Below are positions 8,959 through 19,900 of a stretch of 64,000 nt of DNA, piece after piece. The stretch is taken from contig OU862916.1 in the NCBI GenBank assembly GCA_917880885.1, positions 48,086,831 to 48,150,830 on the forward strand, in the 5' to 3' direction. Source of the stretch: Limnephilus marmoratus (taxonomy: Eukaryota; Arthropoda; Insecta; Trichoptera; Limnephilidae). A program made the translations under genes and the position numbers. Below the pieces are notes generated by a model. It ran no database searches. It saw only the letters and a program-made list of their open reading frames with translations, and was not told the DNA's origin. The number at the start of each line of letters is the position of its first letter. Positions within the stretch are counted from its first letter, which is position 1.

Positions 8959-11805
8959 GTGGAAGATTATGACCAAAACCCTCCAAAGATACAAAACTCA
9001 AACAAGAGCTCAACTTTAAAAACTTCAAAAAATCGCACAAATTTAAGCCGTCAATTAAATATTTTAACATACAACGTCAACACCCTGTCATCACACGACC
9101 GAATATTAGAACTGGAAGAATGTTTAAGTAAAATTAACTATGATATTATGGGAATTTCGGAAGTTAGACGACAGGGAAACAAAATAGAAGAACACAACAC
9201 CTTTATAATTTGCTATATTGGATCTACACCCGGTCAGTACGGGGTAGGATTCATAATAAACAAGTCATTGAAAAACAATATAGAGAGCTTTATAGGAACA
9301 ACAGAACGCGTAGCAACTCTCAACATGAATATTGAAGGTATCAAGATATCAATAATACAAGTTTACGCACCCACAGAAAAAGCAAACGAACACGAAATTG
9401 ACGAATTTTATAAGAGCATAGAAAAGGCCTTTGAAACAGCACATACACACATCATTCTAATGGGAGACTTCAATGCAAAAGTTGGAGTCCCCAGAGAAAA
9501 TGAATACCTGGCTATGAAACAATACGGAAACGGCAAAAGAAACGATAGAGGTCAGAGACTTATTAACTTCGCACTAGAACACGGGCTAACAATTATAAAT
9601 ACCTGTTTCAAGAAAAAACAAAACCGCAGATGGACTTGGCGATCACCAGGCGGTCAGTACAAGAACGAGATTGATTACATTCTTTCAAATCACCCAAAAT
9701 TGTTCCAAAATATAGAAGTTTTGAACCTAAACTACGCATCAGACCACCGCCCTATCAGGTGTAAAATTAGGCTTGCCACGCAAAAGAAAAATAGGTCGAA
9801 TTTCACAAATAATAAAACAAGTCAACTCAAAAACAAAGATGAAATAAGAAAATACAAAGAAAGCCTATCAAGCCTTCTTTTGGAGCCATCAAGTCAACCC
9901 GTCGGACAAGAGAACAAACCGGTGCAAACCTCTTATGACAAAATAAAAAAGGCCATCAAACAAAGTTTGATCCTTGCTAAACCGAATACAGAAGAAAATA
10001 AAAAACATAAAATATTACAAGAACGCACGCTAATACTATTAAAAAGAAGACAAGAACTACAAAAAACTAAAAATAAAACACGCTCATTGAAAAACGAACT
10101 CTCGGCACTGTACAAACTGGTTAATAAATATATCAAGAGAGACTATGCAAAATATAGACAAGAAACAATAGAGAAACATCTCCAGCTTTATGGTAGCTCA
10201 AAGAGAGCATACAAAGAACTGAGAACAAACCGATCATGGATAGAAGGACTGAAAACCCTTAATAAAGACCTACACAATCGAACGGATATTGTCAATACAG
10301 CAACTGAATTCTACAAGAAACTCTATAGAGACAAAGCACGAATAATCACTAACAAAACTGAAACAGAAACTGTAAACTGCCACTCTATACAACCAATCCA
10401 TGAAACCGAAGTAATAAACTCAATAAAGAAACTGAAATTCGAAAAAAGCCCTGGATCTGACAACATCACAAATGAATCACTAAAACATGCTTACCAAATT
10501 TTGGCAGAACCTTTAACTGAACTGTTTAATACTATACTTCTAAGTTCTGAAACGCCCGTAGAATGGTCTGAAGCAGATATCATACTTATATATAAAAAGG
10601 GCGATCCAAAAAATATCAGCAACTACAGACCAATTAGTCTGTTACCAAATATATACAAACTTTTCTCATCGATTATAAATAATAGACTAAGCTCGATAAT
10701 AGAGGCAAAACAACCTGTCGAACAGGCCGGCTTCAGAAAAGGGTACTCTACCATTGACCACATCCACACCATCGAGTTAATTATAGAGAAATACCAAGAG
10801 TTCCAGAGACCTCTTTACATAACTTTTATTGATTATCAAAAAGCTTTTGATTCGGTCACACATACAAGTATATGGGAGAGTTTAAAAGAACAAGAGGTTC
10901 CAGATAAATACATAAACGTGATTAAAAGTATATACAATAACAACAAAGGAAGAATAAAACTTGAAACCTTAGGCCCCGCCTTCTATATAGAAAGAGGGGT
11001 AAGACAAGGGGACCCGCTCTCACCCACTATTTTTATAGCCATTATAGAAAACATTATAAACAAGTTGGATTGGAGTAAGACAGGACTCTATATAAAAGGC
11101 GTCTACCTAAGTCATCTGAGGTTCGCCGATGACCTGATACTTCTGTCAGAGACAGCCAACGAGATGCAATCCATGATAGAAGCTCTACAACAAGCGAGTG
11201 CGAAAGTTGGATTAGAAATGAATCTATCAAAGACTAAGATAATGACTAATACACAAATAAGACCTATAACTATCAACGGTAACCCTTTAGAATATGTAGA
11301 AAACTATATCTACCTGGGAAAAAGAATAAGTTTCGAGAAAAATAGTAACATAATAGAAATAGAGAGAAGGGTCCAACAAACCTGGAATAAGTATTGGAGC
11401 CTAAAAGAAATATTTAAAAGTAACTTACCAATAACTCTCAAAGCTAAAGTGATGAACTCATGTCTACTACCAAGCTTAACTTATGGAAGCCAGACCTGGA
11501 AATTCACTAGACAAGCCAAGAATAAAATCGATACATGTCAAAGAGGTTTAGAACGAAGCATGTTAAACATAAAGAAAATCGACAAAATAAGACACACAAA
11601 GATAAGAGATATCACTAAAGTTACAAACGCTTTAACCTTTGCTCAAAAACTGAAATGGCATTGGGCTGGCCATGTAGCGAGAATGTCTGACAGAAGATGG
11701 ACCACACGAGTTACCCAGTGGAAAGGACCATCAGGCAAGAGGGGGAAGGGGAGACCCTTAGCCCGCTGGGAAGACGATCTGAAAGGATCAACTGGTACTC
11801 CATAG
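8959..11805 (+). CDS. RTE-like element ORF2: endonuclease-reverse transcriptase
   Basis: The N-terminal APE-type endonuclease occupies about residues 35-275: TYNVNTLS, GISEVRRQG, YAPTEKA, MGDFNAKVG, WTWRSP, IDYIL and SDHRPI. The reverse transcriptase follows at about residues 490-790: SPGSDNI, NYRPISLLP, QAGFRKGYS, FIDYQKAFDSV, RQGDPLSP and RFADDLILLS. A basic C-terminal region follows. It makes cDNA at a nicked target. The nominal start is GTG. The frame is open back to the TAG of ORF1 (8869), with no ATG before the endonuclease, so initiation is unexplained. Near 11780 a one-base change ends the frame early; the family's usual C-terminus continues in another frame to a TAA at 11874-11876. 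The EN and RT catalytic residues look intact. Confidence 0.9.
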   Translation: MEDYDQNPPKIQNSNKSSTLKTSKNRTNLSRQLNILTYNVNTLSSHDRILELEECLSKINYDIMGISEVRRQGNKIEEHNTFIICYIGSTPGQYGVGFIINKSLKNNIESFIGTTERVATLNMNIEGIKISIIQVYAPTEKANEHEIDEFYKSIEKAFETAHTHIILMGDFNAKVGVPRENEYLAMKQYGNGKRNDRGQRLINFALEHGLTIINTCFKKKQNRRWTWRSPGGQYKNEIDYILSNHPKLFQNIEVLNLNYASDHRPIRCKIRLATQKKNRSNFTNNKTSQLKNKDEIRKYKESLSSLLLEPSSQPVGQENKPVQTSYDKIKKAIKQSLILAKPNTEENKKHKILQERTLILLKRRQELQKTKNKTRSLKNELSALYKLVNKYIKRDYAKYRQETIEKHLQLYGSSKRAYKELRTNRSWIEGLKTLNKDLHNRTDIVNTATEFYKKLYRDKARIITNKTETETVNCHSIQPIHETEVINSIKKLKFEKSPGSDNITNESLKHAYQILAEPLTELFNTILLSSETPVEWSEADIILIYKKGDPKNISNYRPISLLPNIYKLFSSIINNRLSSIIEAKQPVEQAGFRKGYSTIDHIHTIELIIEKYQEFQRPLYITFIDYQKAFDSVTHTSIWESLKEQEVPDKYINVIKSIYNNNKGRIKLETLGPAFYIERGVRQGDPLSPTIFIAIIENIINKLDWSKTGLYIKGVYLSHLRFADDLILLSETANEMQSMIEALQQASAKVGLEMNLSKTKIMTNTQIRPITINGNPLEYVENYIYLGKRISFEKNSNIIEIERRVQQTWNKYWSLKEIFKSNLPITLKAKVMNSCLLPSLTYGSQTWKFTRQAKNKIDTCQRGLERSMLNIKKIDKIRHTKIRDITKVTNALTFAQKLKWHWAGHVARMSDRRWTTRVTQWKGPSGKRGKGRPLARWEDDLKGSTGTP

Positions 11806-11995
11806 CACAAGACCGACAAAAATGGGCATCTTTGGAGGAGGCCTTTACCCAAACCGGGGTTCCTGTTAACTCATAAATATTTTTAAAACATATACTTATA
11901 TTACTAACATAATCTAAGCTAACTTACTAATATAAATCAAATTTGAGTTTATTGTAATATTATAACACCAACTATTGTAAAACAAGAATTTTTTT

Positions 11996-12336
11996 ACGCA
12001 CCAGATTTAAATGTCCGGGTTAAATTTTCCCCCCAAAAAAAAAAAAAAAAAAAGAAGGAAAAACTAAACCCTTTCATACACTTCCCCAAATGATCATCTA
12101 GTGAATCCATGTTATGCAATTGCACTATATAAGTATTATAAATACAAAACAATACAAGAACAACATGTCAACCTACTAGAGACCAAATGGGAATATAATT
12201 CACCGACTCCAGATATTTTCATATCAGAGGGTTCGGCTCTGTGGCATTTCTAATTGAACCTATAAATCCTACTGATCCCTCAATATAAATATTTTTTAAC
12301 GCACCAGATTTAAATGTCCGGGTTAAATTTTCCCAC

Positions 12337-12401
<65 letters not shown>

Positions 12402-12640
12402 AGGAAAAACTAAACCCTTTCATACACTTCCCCAAATGATCATCTAGTGAATCCACGCTATGCAATTGCACTATATAAGTATTATAAATACAAAACAATA
12501 CAAGAACAACATGTCAACCTACTAGAGACCAAATGGGAATATAATTCACCGACTCCAGATATTTTCATATCAGAGGGTTCGGCTCTGTGGCATTTCTAAT
12601 TGAACCTATAAATCCTACTGATCCCTCAATATAAATATTT
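11996..12640 (-). repeat. Tandemly duplicated 3' end of the R4/Dong-like element
   Basis: 11996-12298 and 12299-about 12640 are near-identical. Each holds, in minus-strand order, the last codons of the RLE-type ORF, a 3' UTR and a terminal block ending in TCTGGTGCGT. They differ mainly in the length of an A-run (about 19 versus 62). A third copy of only the terminal ~135 bp is at 22908-23045. Confidence 0.85.
12338..12399 (+). repeat. 62-base A homopolymer
   Basis: Uninterrupted A-run. The same site has about 19 A in the duplicate copy at 12.04 kb, and none in the copy at 22.95 kb. It is therefore an expansion inside the element, not a poly(A) tail. Confidence 0.9.
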
Positions 12641-14345
12641 AAAAAATCTTTTGTAATCCTACATGTATTTAAAATTACTGCTTTTTGCATTTTTATATAC
12701 AAATTCTTTGACAAATCTAATATGCTTAAATTTTGAATCAGATTCCTAGGTATTATGCCAGTGGCCGAATACGAGTGACAAATGGTAATATTTTTATAGT
12801 CCGAGAATGCCAAATTCTTTTAATCTCATTTCCTAAATCTGTGTATTTTCTAATTTTTTCAGAAACAGTTTTTTGAATATTACAGGAATTTGGAATAGCT
12901 ACATCAATGATATAAGTTATTTTTTTAATTTTGTCATGTAAAACTATATCAGGTCTATTATGACTAATTGTTCTGTCTGTTAGTATAGTTTTATCATAAT
13001 ATATTTTATAAAATTCATTTTCTATAAATGAATTTGGTTCATATTCATAATAAGGTACTACATTACGGCAATCAATCAAGTTATGTTTAATTACCAAACT
13101 TTGGTGAATTATTTTTAAAACCTGATTGTGCCTAAATGTATACTCGGAAGGCGCTAATATAGAACATCCCGATATAATATGTTCTATAGTTTCGGGAAAA
13201 GCCAAACATTTTCTACATAAATCATCAATTTGATTTATATCTTTGATTATATGCTTTCTATAATTTTTAGTATTAATGACTCTATCTTGAATGGCAAGCA
13301 TAAATCCTTCTATTTCTGCGCTCAACTCTCCAATACTCAACCATTTGTTTGACGAAAGTTTGTCAACATACGTTTGGTTGAGATAATTGAAGTGTTTTGC
13401 GTGAATAATTTTATTTGACCAGGAATCTAATAATTCCTGGTTAGTATTTATAAGAATGTTGGCATTCTCGTCATATAAATTTAAAGGTGTAATATTTCTA
13501 TCTGCCTTGCAAATTATTTTGTGCATTTCTGAGCTATTAGCTTTCCTATGGAAAAAATTTCTAAGCATTTCTACCTGATTGTGTTTCAAAGATGTTATTT
13601 TGACTACACCTCTACCTCCTAAATTTCTAGGTAAATTAATTCGTTCTATAGCTGAATTTGGATGATGGCAATTAAATTTTGTTAACGTAGTTCTAATTAA
13701 TCGTTCTAAACTATCTAAATCTGTATTGGACCATTTAATTATGCCAAATGAGTACGTTAGTAGAGGTATTGCCCAAGTATTTATTGCTTTTACTAAATTT
13801 TTAGCAGATAGATTGCATTTTAAAATTTTTCTGATCCTAGTTTGAAATTTAATCCTAATATCATTTTTAATACTAGTGTGATCTAATCTATTCGATTGCG
13901 GGTATCCTAAATATTTATAAACCTCATCCCCTTTCATACTTTGAATTTTGAAATTTCTAAATATACCCTCGTCTCCATCTACAATTTTGCCTTTCTCTAT
14001 ATGGATAGTTTTTCATTTATCTAAACCAAAAGTCATTTTAATATCATCTGAAAAAATTTTAACTACCTTAATCATTTTCTCTAAATTTGATTCAGAATTT
14101 GAAAATAATTTTATATCATCCATATATAATAGATGTGAAACTATACTACTCTCTCTTGTATTACCCTTAATTTTTATTCCAAACTTGCTTTAAATTAACA
14201 TTTTAGAAAGGGGATTCAATGCTAAGCAAAACCAAAGAGGGCTCAATGAGTCTCCTTGAAAAATCCCTCTTTTTATTGAAATGCCCGGTACTACTATTTT
14301 CTTACCTTTTAAATTAACTAGCAAATCTGTATTCCAAAAGGACAT
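12640..14345 (-). pseudogene. R4/Dong-like LINE (RT plus restriction-like endonuclease), 5'-truncated
   Basis: The main frame is 12753-13937 (394 codons). Upstream in minus-strand direction, to about 14345, broken frames carry the RT core: GIFQGDSLSP and a YMDD catalytic box near 14130. Downstream come YKYLGY, the thumb (AINTWAIPLLTYSFGI), a zinc knuckle (C-x2-C, then H and C, near residues 246-263) and a restriction-like nuclease core with RPDIV followed by YIIDVAIP. A frameshift near 12790 moves the conserved C-terminus (ATGIIPRNL, then QKAVIL) to another frame. Such elements usually insert at specific targets by target-primed reverse transcription. This copy lacks the 5' half and is not functional. 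R4/Dong is my best clade guess. Confidence 0.82.
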
Positions 14346-15366
14346 ATATATATTTTGTTATATCATATCATATAAATAGGCTTATTATTATTATTATTGT
14401 TAATACGGAATATTTTTTATTGAAACAGTTAAATGCTTTAATTTTACGAAAAGTGAATATTTATGTCGGGGGAGACCAAAAAACATGCAAAAAATATGCA
14501 TTTAACATTTTAATTTTGTTAAAATTAATTCACTCACGTGGTAACGTGATTGTTTATTCACCGTTTTTATTTTAACATTTCCTAGACAATCAATCAATGC
14601 TGCCATTCATAGAAAAAATATTTTTGCGTAAAACAAAGTGAACACATTATTGACAAGTTTGTACCTGTATTTATAACAGTAGAACATAGAAAGAAATGTA
14701 TTAGAATAATTACAAAATTCCGCTAGACAAACCCTGCTTTGCCAAACAAACCATTTACAACCTGGGATGTTTTTTAAAATTAGGATGAAATGCGAGTTTA
14801 TTTTAGAGAATTTATTTTATAAGATTGGTACTTCCGACAAATGTCATATTTGATTGTCTTTTTGTTAAAAAAGGAACATTCCGTATTATACGTGCATCAA
14901 ACTTCGACACTACGAACGTTCCGTATTATCCGTGAGGTGGACTAACTGCATATTTACCCACTTTTTGATTCACAACCTCTGGTCGGTCACAGATGAAATC
15001 TTAAAGCAGTAAGTAGAAATCATTTTAGCCTTAATTATAGCCACAATTTTAACATGAAAATAACATGCTTTGTGATTTAGGTCTGCAAAGAGTGGTAGGG
15101 AGACATAATCTTGCAGTTTATCAGTAAAACTGATGCATATTTTCAGTAATTACGGCAAGCATGGGTGATAATATACAAAGTTGATATAACGGTATCCAGT
15201 TACATCGTGTGGGGATAATTTATGACTTCATAGGGACGTCGTTATTCAATTTATTAAACACTGATTGTTTTGAACTCTACGTAAAAGAGTCAGTATACGG
15301 CGGCAATTTATTTACAAATTAATGTTGGAATAGTGTAAACCTTCATGGGGTTGGAATAGTGTAAAA
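14346..15366. other. No recognisable gene (AT-rich)
   Basis: No ORF and no repeat family I can match, apart from a short ATT run near 14380. Confidence 0.45.
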
Positions 15367-15597
15367 AGGGTTCATGGGGTGAGGTTTGTCTAGGTTTTGG
15401 AGGCGGATGACCAGGACCACACTGAACCCCAGATTCCTTAACCCACCCCTAAAACCCTCTTCCTTCCCACAACTCTCCCCTCCTTCCTTTCCTTAAAAAA
15501 ACCCTTCGAACAGCATCCCCAAAGATGACATAGGCCCTGAGGGAAATTATTTTCCTCAGGGCCTCCTGTGTGGAGCTCACGTAAAATAAAAAAAAAT
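15367..15597 (+). mobile_element. Stem-loop-tailed SINE, copy a (5'-truncated)
   Basis: Matches the 3' part of the SINEs at 19.3 and 39.9 kb: GGCGGATGACCAGGAC, a pyrimidine-rich CTTCCTTTCC block, CATCCCCAAAGATGACATAG, then the stem-loop. The stem arms GGCCCTGAGG (15533-15542) and CCTCAGGGCC (15554-15563) pair perfectly around an 11-base loop. It ends in an A-rich tail. Confidence 0.8.
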
Positions 15598-16533
15598 CCT
15601 TAAGAGGGCATTACCAGAGAAAACCAGAAATATGTCATTTTCAAATCAGATTTTAGACGTATTGACTCTTTTCCATAAAAAAATATAAATGGACTTCGAA
15701 AGATTGTTTTTTTATCTAGCTTTCGCATGTAATAAATTTGCAGATTTGTTAAATTTTCAAAAAAGATTTTGTATTTTACCACACCCATTTCAAATAATAT
15801 AATCATGCAGTAAAATAAATCAATACATTATCTAGCAAACGCATATTTTAGAATTTTAATTTTAGTTTAAATAAAATCATTAAAAAATATGTACATACAT
15901 GTGTTTCTTGACGAAAATTGGTCCATTTGTGTATTTATTTGCGCACTTACAAACTAATATATTTCAGATTTTTTTAACATTCTTATTAAATTTAGACATT
16001 ATTGAAAAATGATAAACACTTACAATCAAAAAATAATTACAAAAGGTACATTATTTTAATAGTTTTATCATCACACCTTTCAGCATTTTTGGATGAAGGT
16101 ATAAATTATACCTAATTTGGATTGAAATAAATCCGATATTGAGTTATAATTTTAAAAAGCTGGTACGGAGAGTAATTAATCTTTCTCGTTGTAACCGCCC
16201 TGCACGATCGTAAGAACAACTTTCGACGAAATGTGGATTTTCGTCTGTTGGCTGGTTAAACGCTCTTAATTATTTACAAACCGTTGTGTAAGGTCCTTGG
16301 CTACGAATTAGTCGGTCGCACTAAATCATTGTAATATTTCATAATTAATTGCGTTCAGATTTCAGATCACGTTCAGCAAAAAAACACTTCGTCAGACAAG
16401 TATTCTAAGTTTATTTTACAATAACACTTTACGTGACAATTTTGCACTTTTTAAATTCGGCTCGCCCACCTGCTTTTCTGAAGGAACTGCTTGTTCCGCT
16501 TACAAATAATTAGAAAGAAGGATTTATGGAATC
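15598..16533. other. No recognisable gene (AT-rich)
   Basis: One 68-codon minus-strand frame without recognisable motifs. 16150-16500 is less AT-rich but I cannot match it to a family. Confidence 0.4.
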
Positions 16534-16546
16534 CCATTGTATTTAT

Positions 16547-17360
16547 TATAGGTTATTCAATCTATACATGGATAATTGTATGCAAGAGATGAAAGAGATG
16601 GGATGGGGCGCGAAATTGATTAATCTGGAAGTATGTTACCTGTTGTATGCTGATAATGCGGTGCTGATTTCTAACAGTATGGAAGATCGACAGTCTCTGG
16701 TGTCTAAGATGAACGAAGTGTGTATGAAGAATGAGTTAATGATGAATGTAAGTAAGTCTAAAGTCATGATATTTGAAAGAGAGAGTATGAAAACAATGTG
16801 CAACATAGTTGTGAATGATGAGTATTTGGAGCAGGTGGATGAGTTTGTGTACTTGGGAAGTACGTTTACGAGAGATGGGAAGGTTGATAGAGATATCGAA
16901 AGAAGGGTAAGTGAGGCATGGAACTGGCAGAGGAAGGATGAAAGTTGACTGAATGCTGAAGAAATGAAATCCCTGAGGCATACATGTGGTAGAACCATGT
17001 ACGATTAAGAATTCAAGGCTGATGTAAGCGTAATGAGTATGTTTAAGAAAGGGATGCTCAGATGGTTTGGGCATGTAGAGCGAATGAACGAGGAAAGGAG
17101 TGTAAGGAGAATATATGACGCAAATGTGAATGGTAGAAGAAGTCGGGGACGCCCGAGGAAGACATGGCACGACCAAGTGAATCAGATACTTGATTCGGGC
17201 CATGTGAATAGTCGAAATAATAGAAGAGCATGTATAATACGATGCATGAATGTGAACGAGGCAAGGAGTGTGTGCCAAGATCGAGTTGTTTGGCGGGCCG
17301 TCCTCTCTGCCCACCCCTGCGGGGAAACGGCTTGATGGTTATTTAGTTTAATTAGTTAGT
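16547..17360 (+). mobile_element. GTTA-tailed LINE, copy 2 (with 13-bp target duplication)
   Basis: Perfect duplications CCATTGTATTTAT at 16534-16546 and 17361-17373 define the borders. It is 5'-truncated within the RT: the first recognisable part is LLYADNAVLIS, where the catalytic YADD has become YADN. There is an internal deletion of about 200 bp at 16910 relative to the copy at 61.2 kb, plus stop codons and frameshifts. It ends in a decayed GTTA run. Not functional. Confidence 0.9.
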
Positions 17361-17373
17361 CCATTGTATTTAT

Positions 17374-17879
17374 AAAACAACAAATACTAACACCACAACA
17401 CACCAATCGTCAGTGCTTTTACAAAAAGCTCACGATTACACTCTTCATTGTAATTGTGATCTAAACTGTGTGAGAGAACTGCTTATTAGTATAGCTAGTA
17501 ATTAACATAAATGACAGTAGGTTTTAGTCAAGCTCCGAACCTAATGCCTTTGAGTTTTTACCCTACAGTGGGCAATGATAATAAGTTTTTAAGCTTTTTG
17601 CTTTTTTAAACCAATTGTTTAGATAATGAAATGGTAAATCAATACATCAATTATTTATTTGAGATTTGAACCTTTGTCGCAATAAATTAGTGAAATGTGA
17701 TAAGGAAAATAATACGTAATGGATCTGCTTATGAATGATTTATGTATTTCCATACTTTGCAGATTAAAATATGATAAGTACTTTCAAATTTACATTTTCA
17801 AAACAGATATTTGGAAAAGCAATAAATCCTCAAGGGGCTTGTGAAAGTATTATGTTTTCATTAATTTGATAAAAATCAC
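17374..17879. other. No recognisable gene
   Basis: AT-rich; nothing matched. Confidence 0.4.
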
Positions 17880-18741
17880 AATAGGCCACTTGCATGGATT
17901 TCATAACGACTTGGAAAAAATCATGTGGATAGATTTTTTTACTAAGATTAAGAAAATGTTAGTAAAATTGTTTAGAAATGTACAGTTTTTTTTTTTTTTT
18001 TAAATAAATAAATCCATTATTTGGGCTCGTGACGTCACTACATCAAAATGTCCCGTCTCCGAAAATGTTCCTATTAATTTTGTAAAATTCCACACTGATT
18101 TATTTTTTTATATGGCATCATTTTGATTTCAGGCTAATTTTTGAATTCGTTCACTAGATTTATTGTTTGTTCTCTGCGAACTTATCATTTGGTTTCAATT
18201 TTCGACAGATGTTCTGAAGGGAACCTCGTACATTTAATGATGTACGGGGTTCTCTTCAGAACGTGAAGATGATGTCGGTACGTGTTTTAGAGGTATAATG
18301 ATTATGGTGCTGATTTTAACAAAAAAAAAATTTATAATATTCTTATTATTATTATAATTTACAAGTACAAGTATATTACATTGAATTTAGTAATATAGAC
18401 GCTGTACATTATAATGATTTATGATCAATAAGATGGATCAAGAAAAAAAATATTTATGAGATGTAATATTTTTGGTATGCCTCATTATTCTCCTGTGCCA
18501 TTCGTGTGGAAAACGTTCTTTTTTTTTTAAATGATTTTCGGCTATGTAATTATCGTTTTTCACACCTATAAAATTATGTCCCGTCTTTCCGGTTTATAAA
18601 AAATGGTCTGATTTTTCGGATTGAAATTTTCAAAAAATCCCCAGGGTTTCAAAAATACGATTTAAAAAAAATACAGAATGTCTTAGAATATTTGCCTAAA
18701 CCGGAAAAAAATTTTAAAAAATGTGATGCAAGTGGCCTATT
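17880..18741 (+). mobile_element. ~860-bp TIR element, copy 1
   Basis: The termini are perfect 16-bp inverted repeats: AATAGGCCACTTGCAT at the left and its reverse complement at 18726-18741. No transposase ORF. Near the middle an internal hairpin (18211-18262) pairs GTTCTGAAGGGAACC with GGTTCTCTTCAGAAC, allowing one or two mismatches. A diverged inverted copy lies at 30183-31002. The superfamily is unclear; a TA just inside the ends would fit a TA target. Confidence 0.85.
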
Positions 18742-18825
18742 CTTTATAATCACATTGTGATTAAATTAATTTAATACAAGGCTATCGATATCATTTACCC
18801 ATTTAAAGGCCCGGTTTTAGATTTT

Positions 18826-18920
18826 GACGGCCTCTGTGGTTCTCGACTAGCAATCTGGAGGACGTGAATTTTAATTGATTAATTTGTATTATTTGACAAT
18901 TTCATTTAAAAATAATAATA
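18826..18920 (+). mobile_element. tRNA-derived SINE, copy 2 (degenerate)
   Basis: Retains GACGGCCTCTGTGG at the head and the family tail TTGATTAATTTG plus TTATTTGACAATT. The B-box region is deleted. Confidence 0.6.
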
Positions 18921-19332
18921 TAGAACACTTGCTACACTTTCCAGCGTGGAAGATATTCTCAGAATCGCCATGGTGTAAGACTAACATTCGCAATTGAATC
19001 GTTGCTCAAAATGGCTTTAGTCATGTTTAGTGACCGGGCACTTTCCAACCTTCCCACCCTATATCATTCACCAACCTACGCTAAAAACCATAATAAATTT
19101 AATTAATTGATATTCCGTCGTGTCGTATTTTTCGAGAGTCTAGGGAACTTTTCATAGCTCCGTAAATCACAGTGAAAATGAGATTCTGAGATGAAAATAG
19201 TTGCATTAACTTGAAAATTTAAAATAGAGGTTTCTGTGCCTTCCGAATCGTACCCCATAAAGTTTTTAAAACCAAGTTATTTGGTTAATGATAAAAATTT
19301 ACATCATTGAAGAATTTGTTTATTATTTTCAA
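18921..19332. other. No recognisable gene
   Basis: AT-rich; nothing matched. Confidence 0.4.
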
Positions 19333-19670
19333 TTTGGGAGGCGGAAATGGGTACAGCCGCCCCGGGAACCTTTATTGGATAACCAACACCTCTGCCATAG
19401 GTCACCTCAAGTGGTTCGCTAGGTTTGGTGATTTAGCAGGGGTGCCCGGGTTCATGGGGGTGAGGTCTGTCTAGGTCTAGGAGGCGGATGACCAGGACAC
19501 ACTGAACCCCAGATTCCTACCCACCTCTTAAATCCTTTTCCTTCCCAGAACTCTCCTCTCCTTCCTTTCATTAAAAAACCCTCCACACAGCTTCCCCAAA
19601 GATGACATAGGCCCTGATGGAAATATTTTCCTCAGGGTCTCCTGTGTGGAACTCATGTAAAAAAAGATGT
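19333..19670 (+). mobile_element. Stem-loop-tailed SINE, copy b (near full length)
   Basis: The head starts TTTGGGAGGCGG, followed by TTATTGGATAACCAACACC, TGCCATAGGTCACC and GGGGTGCCCGGGTTCATGG. The shared 3' half and stem-loop follow (19608-19642, one stem mismatch), then an A-rich end. The head has no RT, whereas the LINE copies at 23.2 and 26.3 kb carry RT sequence at the corresponding place. Confidence 0.8.
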
Positions 19671-19783
19671 AAATTTATCACATTGATGGGAATGACCTAC
19701 AAAAGTTAAAAAATAGTGATTTTCTCATAAAAAATGGAATAAAATTTGAACTTGTTCTCGTGGTAGTTTTTCTCGTTTAACAT

Positions 19784-19900
19784 AATTCCCCTTCGGGCCT
19801 GTGTCGTCTTTTGAAATGCTGTGTGAAGGATCTTTTGAGGAAAGAAAGGAGAGGAAGTTCTGGGAAAGAAAAAGATATGAAGGGTGGGTTGGGATCTGTT
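19784..19900 (-). mobile_element. Stem-loop-tailed SINE fragment running into the satellite
   Basis: Reverse complement of the SINE 3' half: CTTCGGGCCTGTGTCGTC, AAATGCTGTGTGAAGG, then AGGAGAGGAAGTTCTGGG. It passes without a break into the first partial 76-bp satellite unit. Confidence 0.7.

Larger units (their letters stand above)
7068..11995 (+). mobile_element. RTE-like non-LTR retrotransposon
   Basis: An approximately complete LINE: a long 5' leader (about 7068-7677), ORF1 (7678-8871, interrupted), ORF2 (EN-RT, 8959-11805) and a 3' UTR reaching the T-run near 11990. The clade call rests on the endonuclease (a WTWRSP motif followed by IDYIL) and on the RT (FADD box) with its C-terminal tail. 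The outer borders are estimates; I found no target duplication. An LTR inserted into ORF1 at 8324. Confidence 0.8.

Noticed and set aside
12310..12498. Poly-Phe ORF (minus)
   Set aside because: Product of the A62 homopolymer.
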